From assembly GCA_014526335.1 (NCBI GenBank), contig JACTAT010000015.1:2158917-2222916 (forward strand): 64,000 nt of DNA. The letters run 5' to 3'. Under the pieces are notes generated by a model that saw only the letters and a program-made list of their open reading frames with translations, ran no database searches and was not told the origin of the DNA. The position numbers and the translations under genes were made by a program. The DNA comes from Chrysaora quinquecirrha (Eukaryota > Cnidaria > Scyphozoa > Semaeostomeae > Pelagiidae). Of this stretch, positions 1 through 12,200 are shown piece after piece (the stretch's first letter is position 1; each line of letters starts with the position of its first letter).

Positions 1-589
1 GCCGCAGCTTGAAAGACCAAAATATGACGACAAATACTTGAGAATATTTAGAAAGAAAGAGAAAATGAATATTTCCTCAAAAGACAATATGATCTAAAAA
101 CACAATTTATCTTTAATTAATACAATACAAAAATATCTCCATGAAGGAGCTTCAGTAATAAAAGTAGTTTTAAATGTCCAAACTCCAAAAGATCTTAAAA
201 ATCATTTTAGTAGACCATCAATTTTTCTGTAGCCCTTTATAGCAACAAATACCCGAATCGACATCGCCTATTCGCGGGCTTATTTTAGACACAGCAACAT
301 CACTGGAATTTTAGTCCTCTTCTCTTCCCATAAAAGGGATTCCCTTTCTCCAGAAGATAATCAACTTGCTACGCTTTTGGTTGGCGAAAAAACAAACCCC
401 TAATTTGAAAACGCAGAACGCACCAGTCCCTACTACAACTACATCCATAACTCGATAATATCACTTCGAGAAGCTAATTGCTGCTTTCAAATTTAGTCAC
501 ACTGATTCCCAAAAGTTAACCGAAGCTGCAACACAAAAGGTGCTTGGGTTCAATACAACACACTCCCTGTAGGCAAATAAACGTTAAGC

Positions 590-690
590 TCGATATGGTC
601 TCTACAGGTCTCGAACCCGCAACCTCCAGGCTTTACCACTTGAGCTTTTAACCAAAGGCTCTCCACGAATCCAAGCCGCATCTACTGCTC
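590..690 (-). mobile_element. tRNA-derived SINE remnant
   Basis: On the minus strand there is a B-box-like GGTTCGAGACC preceded by an A-box-like stretch (AAGCTCAAGTGGTAAAGCC), spaced as in a tRNA-derived promoter. It does not fold as a whole tRNA. Confidence 0.4.
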
Positions 691-1384
691 ACACATTGCA
701 CAACTCTATTTGCTCACGCAGGGGACAATCACTGCCAACCAACGCTACGCATACCACCTTCCAGGAGGACTCCCCTAACCAAGGGGCTCTCTAAGCCAAC
801 CTTCGCCAGAGGGGCTAAGTTTCTAGATAAAATTTTGGCAGGATATCTTCCTAATCCTGGCATAGATATTGTTATAAAAAACTAGTTACCCTAAGAAATT
901 CTATATTACTAAATCTGAATTTACAATATAAATAGAACTAACAGTTTCATAGAAAGTTTAGGCCTATCGTGCTTGCATTTGCAACTGGCCTACGACTTTA
1001 GCCCGTCACGATACACTGTTTTTTTCCGAGAACAAATAAAAAACGAAACTTTGTTACAAAATCAATGCCAGAACACGTCATTCCACTGACTGAACATTGG
1101 AGATATATTTCGTGGGTACGAATGCTTTCGTTTTACGACTGTGACAACGATTCTTTTAAGATTTTTCGGTCACTAATGCGAGGCTTAAAACCCACAAATA
1201 AAGACAGCTCTGACAGTGGCGTAACGGAGACGCCCAGGGCCCGTAGGAATTAAGTACGCTGGGGCCCTTATGCAGGGATGGCGAAGCAAATGAGCTCTAA
1301 AGGGGAAGGGGGCTTAGAGTAGTGGGAAAATGTTTGAAAACATGCCCTTTAGAACCTCGAAAATTGCACGTTTCGTCTCCCCTG

Positions 1385-1757
1385 GTTGGTGACTGTTTAT
1401 GAGATGGCCTTAGGAAGCCTTTCAGCATAGTATGGCCAAAAAATGTTCTTTAACTTTTTCAAAATGATCAAACCACAAATTGCGTTTATCTTTGCTTGTC
1501 AAACAATGTTTGATCGTTTGACCGCCTTTCCAGCATTGCTTGTCAAACATTTCTTCTGTTTTTGACAACATGCAACAACTTGCAACATTACACAACCTAG
1601 TAACATTTCTTAGCAACAAGGCGTTCGTGGTTGTGCATTGAAATAACATCGTTGTTGGACAGCAATGTTTTTTGAGGTCACCAAACCGTCGAACATTTGT
1701 TGTAAAGCAAGTTTGAAATGTTGGACCAACAAAGTGTGATCCTTTGACTAGGGCCTA
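1385..1757. mobile_element. MITE, GGCCCTGGCCAAACG family (diverged)
   Basis: It starts near GGCCTTAGG and ends with GACTAGGGCCTAAG. The inside has the family words 'caaacaatgtttgatcg', 'ttgtcaaacatt' and 'gaccaacaa' in both orientations. Related copies are at 17901-18183, 29792-30049 and 30072-30262. No protein is encoded. Confidence 0.5.
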
Positions 1758-2092
1758 AGAGAGCCAAAACTGCGATACGTCACTGAGTTCTGAGCTGATC
1801 ATTCGGTACAAAATGGTCGAAACTAATGCTGCAGCTAGAAATGCGACTATATTCTCGCAATCTTGCACTCGTACCCGAAAATTTCATTCTCATAGTCGCT
1901 AGACTGGTCAAAGTCCAATTCTTTTGAATTCAGTAAGCTGAGTGGGGGAGTTTTTGGCTAACCTCTCCGGAGGAGGATCAGTGGTCGGTTATTACAGAAA
2001 CGGCACAGTTGCAAAAGCAAAATTTGCACGGGAACTTGGTCTATCTCAGAAAAAACAGTGTATTCGGATCTGGCCTACTGTTTTAACCACTA

Positions 2093-2102
2093 TTTATTTA
2101 TT
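2093..2102 (-). terminator. Poly(A) signals after TTC17-like stop
   Basis: Two overlapping minus-strand AATAAA hexamers (read as TTTATT at 2093-2098 and 2097-2102) lie about 15-25 bases past the stop codon at 2118-2120. This suggests a real 3' end here. Confidence 0.6.
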
Positions 2103-2117
2103 ACTATAGCCTATTCT

Positions 2118-5100
2118 TTAGTCGACATCATATTCGTTTTCTATAATTTCCATGTGAACTTGTTTTTGGTTTTGAGTACTTAATTTCAACGGAGCTTGTT
2201 GTTTGTGGCTAAGTAATTCCTTTTGTTGTTCCTCTAAGATTTGGTGTTTATGACGAAATTCTTCCAGATCATCCAATGTTTTTTGCAGGAATCTAGAAAG
2301 AGGGTGGCTTTTGTTGACGAATTCTGACGATTTCATTACCTTTTAGAGACTAGTGTTTGTCAGAGTAGGGCATACCAGGGTATGGCAGAAGCGAGGTCAG
2401 AGTATGGCAGAAGCGAGGCCAGAGTATGCCAGAAGCGAGATAAAATAAACGCGGGAAAAATCAATCAAAGCAAAACATGATAACACTCGTCAAAGTAATA
2501 CTCACTCATGTTGTTTCTCAAGTTGTTTGTCAAGCCTCATTTCACAACGTGCTGCATGTTTTCTCTGTTTTGCTGCCTTGAACTTAGGGTGAAGCTCCTC
2601 AACATATTTGTAGCACAGTTCGGCCAAGTCAAACTGGCCAAGACTCTAAAGGGGGCAGGAAGTAATACGATAAATCGCCATGCAGATCTATTTTTTAAAG
2701 AAAAGGCCTAACAGTTGAGCTGCTGTAAACAGTTCAATTTTCAACTCATTAACCAATTCACATCATCTTGAACAGTATTCAATATGAAGTGGAGAAAAAA
2801 CTCCATTGAGAACCCAAGCGGTGCACGCGACGTTGTGAAGCATACACTTCCGTTGAAAAGTTTGCAATCTGCATCACATTTCCACCTTTAAGAGGGCATA
2901 CAGTAACAATAACTAACGTACTCGTCCATTCAATAATTGTATGTACTTCAAGCACTCCGCCATTCTCTTTAACCCCTCCAATAAGCGCCCGCCCTGATTC
3001 TCCAACGTTGCAATTAAGTCCCTATCTCTTACAAGCACCCAGAGCTGTTTTGTAAGAATTGTTTGTTTAGTGCAGCAAATGGTGGCGTAGAAACAAATTG
3101 ATTGATAGACAACGTTTGTCCACGTTGCGAAACATTGCTCGTCTAACAAAAAATGTTTTGAACTTTCAAAAACAATGCGCAACACATTTAACTCATTTTT
3201 AGTTTAGGCGTGGCCAAACGTTCAAACACCGCTTGATATTAGAGCAAATGTTAAACAAACAAGGTTTGATCATTTAGCAAGGGTCTAGCGATAACAATGC
3301 AGAGACTCCTTAGATTTAAACAGGGAAGTTGTCCGAGTTGATACTTACAGCATAGATGTTCCCCAGTGTAAAATAGGTAATATCAAATTCCACCGTTGAT
3401 TCCAGAGCAGCATGCATCAGAATCGCTCCATCAAGAGAATGTTTCGCAAGATGTAAAATATTTGCAAGACTCACCAATGCAAAATCTTTATGCTGCCTGA
3501 TAAAAAATAACGAACCATATTAACAAAATACGTATGAAAAAATTGTGAGAAACAGCGTAAAGATTTTTGGACATACTTAAACGTAAGAAACAGACCGAAA
3601 CAATTGACAAAGGCGGAATTTGTACCCAGATGCGAATCGAAATACACCAATCAGAAAGTGAAGCCGAATCGGTATTGTGTTTTAGACACCAATCAGCTTG
3701 CTGGATAAATACAGGAAACCAATAGAATTAATTGAAAAGTACAAGTCAGAAACGAACACTTTCTGTCTACACAGAACTGGCCTTTTGGTTTTGGTACGGA
3801 CTAAGTATGTCCAACAATGTTTCTGCAGGTAGTGCAGCAAATTTTCCTTCGAATTCTGAATTTGGAAGACAAAGAGGAAAAGGAATCTGCGACAAAAATG
3901 TAGAAGATTAGGATAAATTCATCTGAATGAACCTTGGAGAATAGTGCAATGCTTTTCTTAAGCAGTCAATAGCGTTTACTGTTGGGCCTGTGATGCGCCA
4001 ATAGATTCCAGCCAAGTTCAACAGAACCCAAGATGTTTCATTCTGTAAATAGACAAATAATAAGTGAAATCAACCTATAATCGTAAAAAACTGAAGACAG
4101 AGAGAGAACTAGATAGGGCCAGAAAGTTGATAGAGTGTTCGTTCATAAAGACAAAGATATCAGGTTTGAGACTGCCTTGTTTGTATTAATTCCTTGCATT
4201 ATCTCTTTGCTATTTTTTCCATGCCTAATTTTGCCTTCGAAATGACTTCACTTAGAGAGTTGTATCTCCTAGCAGGACGTTTAAGTAGTGATTGTTTTTG
4301 ACTGTGAAGCTTTATCTGAATTGACGGTTAAAAAACGCACTTTTTAAAGAAGTGGAAAGTTTTGAGAATTTGATTCGAGCGAGAATTTCTCCAAAATCTT
4401 TGAAATCTCTGAGAAGTCTGTTTACGATTTTCATGAAGAAAAACGTATCAAATTATATAAATGTTGCATTCCGAACTGACGCGAGTTGACCATTAAGGTG
4501 CCGCAAGTTGACTAAATGTGTAGCGACTTGGTAGTGTGGCGAGTTGATAGTGTGGCGAGTTGATAGTGTGGCGAGTTGATAGTGTGGCGAGTTGATAGTG
4601 TGGCAAGTTGATAGTGTGGCGCGAGTTGATAGTGTGGCGAGTTACCCAGAAGCTGCCTAAAGACCTACCTTGGTAACCTCAACTTCTCGCATTTTCCTTT
4701 ATAAAGGCTTGGCTAAACTAGGAGACATGTCACGTGCGACATTGATCCTTGGTGTTGTAGCCTGTGACAAAATTTGTAGCAAGAGACACGCAAATGTTTC
4801 TGGGAGACAACAGCAACGTTTCTTGTCTCTGCAAAATGCAAATGACTTAAGGGACTATTGCTCGTTTGTCACTCGCATGTTTAGCCACCTTGAGTAACAT
4901 GCCAAATACAGTGTTGCATGCTACAAGTCTCCTAGTTTAGCCATAGCTTAAGACTCGATTAGACCTACCTTTTGCAGAGCTTGGTGAACGATATGTCCGA
5001 ATACATCAACATTCTTTACATTTGGCATAATATTAGGTAGAACAGTGAGTAATCCCTTTTCTGATGAGTTACCCAAAGAATTCTTCAATTGTACACCCTT

Positions 5101-7149
5101 TAGATGATCATAGGCATACATGCTAAATGACAGATCCCCTGTGCAGAATGGTTTCTTCAACTCTTCTGTCAATGATTCATTCAAGTCAACATGGTCTGCA
5201 ATGCTAAAGAACACAAGGAACAAAAATTAAGAATTTCACAGTTACAACAAACGACTGATCAAAAGGCATTTCACTCCTTGGAAAGGCATATAAGATTGCT
5301 ATTGAAACTAACAGATTCTTACAACATTCTTACAAAAACAATAGAGATTCAAGCTGAGGGTGGACAAGATTCAAAGGAGTGAATAGTCCCTCAGAAATGA
5401 TAGAATGTTTGCCAATATGTCTATTGCTACCCTCAAACTGCTCTTTGATGAAGATAATCACAATGAAGATAGTGATGACATTGAGGATGCTAACAACAAT
5501 GGCAATGATTGAATGAACAATTGCTGGTGGTGATTGACTGATAATGACGATGATGAAGATAATGCTGATGGGGATGATTTTGATGACAATCATTGATTGA
5601 AATATTGCTTGTGATTGTGATTGACTGGTATAATGATGGTAGCAGTGAAAATAAAGGCAATGATGACAATGTGCACGCTGTTATTATGATAGCAATGATG
5701 AAAGTGATTACAATTGCCATGATGGCGATGCTGATGTTAATGACCATGATGATGATCATGATGATGATCAAAATTTTAATGATGACATCATTGTTAAAAA
5801 TAATGATGATGATGGTTACGATGATGAAAACAATTATGATGTAGCCAGTGAGCAAGATACAATCATGATCATGATCAGTATTATTACCATGAAAATGAAT
5901 GAGGGTTATGGAGATGGTCATGATGACAATGATAACAATGATGATGATGAACAGGATCATGATGATGATGATAATGATGACAATAAAAATGATGATGATG
6001 ATGATTACCATTATGATTACGATTGTGTCTGAGTTGTTGACAATTATAAAATAAACTATGCATACTTTATCTTTTTATTGTCAAAACGCATGACAGAACT
6101 TAGATGAAGGTCAAATTTGCTGAGTCTCTTTTTGCTTTCTATGCAGTCTTTATCACTTCTAAACATTTCACTTTCAACATCAACCTTTTCAAGTTCTGTT
6201 GGCTGAAGAACATCTCGTTTTGATAACAATTCTGTCTGCAGATCCTCTAGTCTCTTCATTTTGTTTTCTTGTTCCATGAATGTGATTAAGTCTCCTGGGT
6301 ATTTCAGATTGTATACTGATTCTGCCTAAGGATTATCAAGAAAAGAAACATTTGTATTTTAAGACAGTAAAGATACAGCTTGCCTCTTGACATAAGAAGA
6401 ATTCTGGTAGGTGGAAGATATAAATTGTAACAATGTTGATCATGACGATGATGAAGGTGGGGAAGGTGATGATGAACCATCCTCATCATTGATGATGATG
6501 ATGACGATGGCGATAATGATGGTGATTAAAATGATGATGCTGAGGATGATTATGATGATGATGAATATGTTGAAGATGATGCTGATGATGATGGTGATTA
6601 TGCTGATGTGGTTGATAATGTTGATGATGAGGATAATGATAATGTTGCCCATGACTGATGGCCATAATAATAATCATGATGATGAATAATGATGGCAATG
6701 ATTGATGATCATGATCATAATCATGGTTGGTGAAGATGATAACAATGATGCTTATGGTGAAGATGACGATGATGCTGCTGATAATGATGATGCTGATAAT
6801 AAATGTAAATGATGATGCTTACGAAGGTGCTGATAATGATAATGATGATGATTGGCATGGTGATCAATGATGCTGCTCTGATGACATTGATGATTATTAG
6901 GCCATTACTCATTCTTTATAAAAAACATACTGTCACAACTTGTAGCGATTGAGATGAAAATACCATAAGATTCCATCTCATCTCTTATCATCAACTAACT
7001 GTTTATACCTGTTGCTTGATCTTGCCATCTTGATCAACAAACCAATGAGTAATTGTGAAGCAAACAGGCGGTGAAAATAACATGATAATCAGCACCGCTG
7101 AAGCCACATAACGCAAGCTATTTTGCCAAAAACTCACGGTCACCGTCAT
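2118..7149 (-). CDS. TTC17: TTC17 orthologue, N-terminal half
   Basis: Tetratricopeptide repeat protein 17; the vertebrate protein is linked to actin organisation and ciliogenesis. CDS exons: 7009-7149, 6066-6325, 4969-5203, 3933-4042, 3349-3496, 2506-2645, 2118-2292. All have GT-AG ends and agreeing phases, 1209 bases in all (402 aa plus stop). Exon 1 has an N-terminal hydrophobic stretch (VLIIMLFSPPVCF) followed by THWFVDQDGKIKQQ, matching the family start THWVV-EDGKI-QQ. Later matches are YNLKYPGDLITFM, DKDCIESKKRLSKFDL, SMYAYDHLKGVQ, FGHIVHQALQK, SWVLLNLAGIYWRI, FALVSLANILHLAKHS and TYFTLGNIYA, which are TPR helices. The last exon gives a coiled coil (FLQKTLDDLEEFRHKHQILEE) and ends DVD-stop. 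Human TTC17 is about 1140 aa, so the second TPR cluster is absent from the window. The 3' half may lie further left, be lost, or belong to another isoform. Confidence 0.9.
2357..2440. repeat. Tandem repeat, about 25 bp x 3
   Basis: Three copies of a unit containing 'agtatggcagaagcgagg', lying in the last intron of the TTC17-like gene. Confidence 0.75.
3570..3815. mobile_element. MITE, GACACTCCTCAGAGTA family (diverged)
   Basis: Ends are 'tggacatactta' and 'taagtatgtcca', an inverted pair. The inside shares 'aacagaccgaaacaattgac', 'caccaatcagaaag' and 'ggccttttggtttt' with copies at 19358-19640 and 34970-35260. It sits in a TTC17 intron. Confidence 0.65.
4490..4645. repeat. Minisatellite (GTTGATAGTGTGGCGA)n
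   Basis: About seven near-identical 16-17 bp units 'gagttgatagtgtggc', with decayed units on the left. It lies in a TTC17 intron. Confidence 0.85.
4703..4951. mobile_element. MITE, GCTAAACTAGGAGACA family
   Basis: Left end 'ggctaaactaggagacatgt' and right end 'caagtctcctagtttagcc' form terminal inverted repeats of about 20 bp. Sister copies are at 50245-50500 and 62912-63170. It is non-coding. Confidence 0.8.
5440..6020. repeat. Imperfect (ATGATG) trinucleotide tract, intron 2
   Basis: Dense ATG/GAT trinucleotide repetition with interruptions. Open frames here translate to Ile- or His-runs on one strand and Met/Asp on the other, a low-complexity artefact and not a gene. Confidence 0.9.
6410..6905. 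repeat. Imperfect (ATGATG) trinucleotide tract, intron 1
   Basis: Same composition as the tract at 5440-6020. The two tracts bracket the 260-bp TTC17 exon 2. Confidence 0.9.
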
Positions 7150-7499
7150 CACGATATCTGGAATGAATTCAGACTAAGACTTAAGAGTGACTCAAGTTTA
7201 CATATCGTGCCTGTATTTATAGGCCTTAAAACACGTTGATTTTCACTATGAATAGAACTGAATATCCATTGTCAAGTTCGTGAATAATCTGACTTTTTAT
7301 CATATTATTCTATATGTGTTTTATAAGCATTCAGAATTGCCAAAGTCCCTAACATGCACTGTACACGCGGCCATGTTCTTTTGATCACAAAAAATTCTGC
7401 TGCGCAAACTCAAATACCTCCCATTTTCCACTCGGTAGACACAGGGGTAGCAGGAGGATCCCTGTAATTTGTGAGAAAGATGAGAAAATTTTCATCCTG

Positions 7500-7765
7500 C
7501 TTTTACGGAGCCTCGATGGACGGGTTGTCTAGGTAATAGGTTCCCTGATTCGGGTGTCGCGAGTTCGAATCCAGCTGAGCTAGGAGCTATCCATTTATGG
7601 TCTGGGGGCCGGATATTTGTTCCTCCCCATTCGGCTGGAGGAGGATTAGCGGGAATAGCGATTTCCTGTAATGGGAACCACCGTAAGCCGATACAGCGCC
7701 TCAGCCACATTGGTGACTTTGTGGATGCAAGTGGGGAGTATCGCTCTATCCCGGGTCAGTTTTTG
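7500..7765 (+). mobile_element. tRNA-derived SINE
   Basis: An A-box-like 'gggttgtctaggtaatagg' is followed about 30 bases on by the B-box-like 'gagttcgaatcc'. A body follows that has no counterpart in the flanking genes. It does not fold as an intact tRNA. Confidence 0.55.
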
Positions 7766-7954
7766 TCTTAAAATTGCATCTGGCATTCATTGCACTCTTC
7801 TCTCCATCCTTTCTCAGCAATATATAGCAGACGTATAAAATATTTATTTCATCATTTTGTCTGAAAACCAATTCGTCGTGGGTTCGTCGCACAGATCAGA
7901 ATCGTGAAGTAGGATTGGATTCAATTTTCGCAAATTTGATAATTTAGTTGGGTT

Positions 7955-8066
7955 TCTAGTAAACTCGCCCCACTACCAACTCGCCCCATTGCCAACTCAC
8001 CCCACTTTTAGGTCAACTCGCCCCACTTTCAAAGACAACTCGCCCCACCTTCAAAGTCAACTGCAA
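7955..8066. repeat. Tandem AACTCGCCCCAC array
   Basis: About five spaced copies of 'aactcgccccac'. The unit resembles the complement of the 'gtggcgagttg' unit of the minisatellite at 4490-4645, so the two arrays may share an origin. Confidence 0.7.
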
Positions 8067-9216
8067 CCTCTTCTGTTTCCATTGCAGCAATGACTATGAT
8101 AGCAGGCAGGCTACGGGCTACAACATGGGATGATGGCCTGATAAAAGGTTTTATTAAGGTTCCGTTGCTACGATGTCAGAAGAGCAGATGACATAAAACG
8201 ATACCTCGACTATGGGTATGACACTGCCATTTTCAAGTCCCGACCATATTGAGCTACCGAAACGGTCGATTGGACCCGGGGTATGGAAAAGCAAATATAT
8301 CTTCTTGAAGACATCCTTCGAATCTCTTTTTGTTAGATCTTCCAGAAAATAACGGACAAGGAGACCACTTCTCTCCATGTCGAAAGAATCGAGCCAGTGA
8401 AATGAAGAAGCAGTGAATGGATGCACTGTACAAAAAGGACATATATATAACGTTTTCTGATAGTGTAAAGGGCGTGACAAGAACAGTTATTTTCTAGATC
8501 TTTAATTAGTGCAGTGATAAATAAAAATCCCTTACAAGAAACACTGAATGAGGCGCAGGAAAAAATGAGAGAGTAGTAAGAGAAAGAAGCAATAACTGAC
8601 ATTTCCACGATTCCTTCTTTGCATTGCATTATGTATTATCTTGAATATAGTTTAATTTGAGCTTCTTGAATAACGTAAATAATTCAACAACTCTGTCATG
8701 TCTGCTCTAGCCCTGCCTTTAGACCTATAACAATCCAACCCCATCCCCTATATCATCGAACGATAAATGACATTTAAGTTACTGAAAGGGGCTGCTAGGA
8801 GGACGATACTAGTTTTTGTAGGAGGAGCGAGCGTTGTACCCCATTGTGTACCCTCTGTGGCACTCCGCATATGCCCATCAGCCATGTTCTAGTCCATGAC
8901 CAAGTCCAGTCTAGTCACGTTGGTACGAACGAAGCTTTAGCACATTGGAAAGTATGCCAGGTAATTTAGCACACTCGGTGGCTATCATTGTACTGAGCAA
9001 ATTACCTATAAAGATTTTATAATTTCAGGATTTCTTATTCTTGGTACGATGACAACATCAAAAATACACAGTGAACGTCAAATTTATATATACTATTAAA
9101 ATAAGACATTGTTGGTAAAATAAATATATCAATATTAAGAACAATCACTTATTTAGTGCCTTTATCAACGCATAAATAATATACGAACAATTCTAAGTTC
9201 TTTTTTAGTTCTTTGA

Positions 9217-12200
9217 TCATTCCAGCTTTTTCTGCATTTGTTTCCGAAAAACAACTGGGATGAGTGAAATAACAGCAGATACAACTACAAGAGCTATTGA
9301 TTTAAATGAGAATGCATCCCCCGTCGCTGTTAGTTCATACAGTTCAAATCCAGCACTAATGAAACCAAAAGAAGGAGGTGCAACACCTACAAGAATGATT
9401 ATCAATGATTCAGAAATGCAGAAGCCTTCAAGGGGTAATGGACGATAGAATGTTTGGAGTTAAACTAAAGTAGCATCAAACAGTTTGAGACAAATAACGA
9501 CGCAAACATTGAAGGTCCCAGGCTAGACTTATTACAAGGCTAATAAAATCTAGACAAAAAATCACCGCAATTCGCTACACTGAGATTCGTATCAAAACAA
9601 TGTGCAAAGCTGGCCAGCTTTAGCTTAAACTTGTTCTGAAAATTCGAATGTTTTGATGGAAAGTCGCCATTGCATCCAGCTATTTACTGATTGACTTATT
9701 AAACTTTGAAAGGCATTTTTTTAGATTAAATCCAGGAGCGGAGGTAATAAGTCTATGGCGATCAAGGCTTCTTCAGAGTATGATTTTCAAAGAAAAATAA
9801 AAAGCTGCGTTATCTTATTAGCCTCAAATCAAACCTTTAAAACTCTCTCTTTTCCTTGTAACACAGAACGACGACAACTGGTTTTTTGTTTTAAAATGTT
9901 CGCAATATTTAAACTTACCTAGAAATGTTCCCAGAAAGAATGGCCATAAAGACACGTTTAATACTGGAGCTGTGATGTTAATGAACCAATTGGGAAGGAA
10001 CGGTGTGATACGAAGAAATATAATATAATTTAGTAGATCTTTTCTGTGATGGTCAACCTGAAAGAGCGAAAAAAAAAACAAATTACGAGTGCAATTAAGA
10101 AAAAACTGATTCTGGAACACTGAAAGCAAAAGGGTTAGGGTTATGGTCAGGATTAAGCGACATAGACTATCATCCAGTGTTCCATCCTTGTCAAATTGTG
10201 CGAGACTGTATGATGAACAGGGCTAGACTCGCTATACTCAGTACATCCTTAAATCCTTTTAAATCCTTAAAGATTAAACCCTTAAGTTTCCAAGGGCCCA
10301 AAATCTAGAACTCTCTTCCAGCTGAAATTAAGTCAGCTCGAAATAACAAAGAATTTAAAAGCTTGATAAAGACGTGGTTCCTGAATAAAAAGTGCGCGTG
10401 TTCCTTTTGTAATAAATGATACTTTGATGCAACCTCTGGAATTGCTTTATGTTAGTGTGAATTAGTGTTCTTCAACATTATAAATACTATCATTAAATAA
10501 TGTACAATTACAATTACAATTACACGAGTCGTAGTTCAATAGTGAGTCTATAACAGGGCTTCTTTCGGGGGTACATCGATTAAGGGGGGTTCTGTTGTTC
10601 CTTGTTCAGGAGAAGGGGTAAAAGACTAGAGGGTAAAGCGAATATTCTAATAATATGTTCTTTATTCAATATGTTAACAATAGACCTTGACGATGGAAGC
10701 CGAAATTACGTGACAGCTGAAATATAAGGCACGTTATTTTGATAGATTCATTAAAACTTGAAGGTGAAACATGCATGCATGCTAACAGGCAGATATCTTC
10801 ACATGGATCTATAGATCTGTTATTCAAATCAACGGAAAGTTGACTTGAATGGGCTTCACTTACAAAAAGCGCACAATGTTCGCCCCGCTTCCGAGTAAAC
10901 GGTGTCTGAAAAGATGACACATTTATCTAATAAGAGCTGGGGCACTCATACCAGCATATAAGTTAAATTTATCAATCAACCATTAGTTATCTTAATAATG
11001 AAGCATGAAAAACTATTGCTAGTGTACCTGTGTTTGCCAAGTTGAAATACGATCCGGAAAGTATTTCTTCACTAATTTTTTTCCAATCAACGATGAAAGA
11101 ACATAGCAGAAAGATGCACCTACGCTTGAACACTGAAAACAACAATAAAACAGATTGAACATCAACTAAGTTAATAGGATGCACTAAAGCAAATTAGAAC
11201 TTTACAGTAAATGTGAAAATGAGAGGAAAGTTTGCACACTATACCGTTTAAATCTAAAGTCTGGTTCTCATATATCGCAGACCATTGGCGATCATGGCCT
11301 ATCATGGGACCGTCATGGGATCATAGGACCGTCGCCAACAAACAATAAAGTTTATTTCTTGTGATTACGGACGATGGAAAATCCATATGAGAACATTATC
11401 AACTACTATAAGTGATCATTTCTGGGTCATATCAAAACGAGGTTCTTTGTTTCTGGGTCACACGTGACGGCATAGGGAACGGAGGATCATCGATCAGCAT
11501 GGACAAGCAGCATATGGTACCCCTTCGGGCTCCGTAGCTCCCTGGTTAACACTTCGTCTACAATGATCGCAGACGATCGCCGACTGTCACTGATTAGTTT
11601 TGCGACATCTTAGAGCAAGGCTTAAACGAAGATCCTGATTCAAAAGCGTTACTTTAAATAAATATAAACTTATGATATCCCAATTAGGTGGGACTGCCTT
11701 CACAAAAAAGTGATCTACGGTTGATCTGAGGATAAAAAGATACAGAATGTTATTGTTATGATCCGGTAGGTGCGAAAACGACCTAGCAAACATATACAAA
11801 GTGACAGAGACGGCCAGCGAGTATCAACGTTCTCTAAAACAAAACCGGACCTACCCAAATGGACAAAAATTCAAAGTAGTGGGGCTTACATTTGGTTAAT
11901 CTAAATTTTATTTGGACAAAAGAGAAGGGTTAAGAAATTTTTTGAGTTTCGGAAAATTGAGGTTCGGATAATCGAGGATGTACTGTTTTAATCAAAGTGA
12001 AATGAGGGGGCAAGGGGCATTTCACTCTTTGAAAAAGCGTACGAGATCTCCGATAAAACAAAAGGATTTCCAAGTGATTCCTATGAAAACAATAGGATTA
12101 CCAGCAAGGTGTACGGGATTTCCAAGGAGCAAATTGCCCCTTGGAAATGAGTAGTTTTTAAAATGCTTTACACTCTACTTACCAAGCAAACAAGGAACAA

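Larger units (their letters stand above)
1..2117. other. Left flank, no supported gene
   Basis: I see no exon that continues the TTC17 frame and no other gene. The stretch holds a tRNA-like SINE remnant near 590-690, a MITE-like repeat at about 1385-1757, and otherwise unassigned AT-rich sequence. Short open frames here have no domain and no splice context. Confidence 0.5.
7150..9216. other. Intergenic region between TTC17-like and TMEM41B
   Basis: No gene is seen. It contains a tRNA-like SINE (about 7500-7765), a short tandem array (7955-8066) and unassigned AT-rich sequence. It should hold the TTC17 promoter (right of 7149) and the TMEM41B 3' UTR (left of 9217). I could not identify a TATA box or a clear AATAAA. 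Confidence 0.5.

Noticed and set aside
5490..6698. Long open frames of Ile, His or Met runs on both strands
   Set aside because: They are translations of ATG-trinucleotide tracts inside TTC17 introns, with no splice or domain support.
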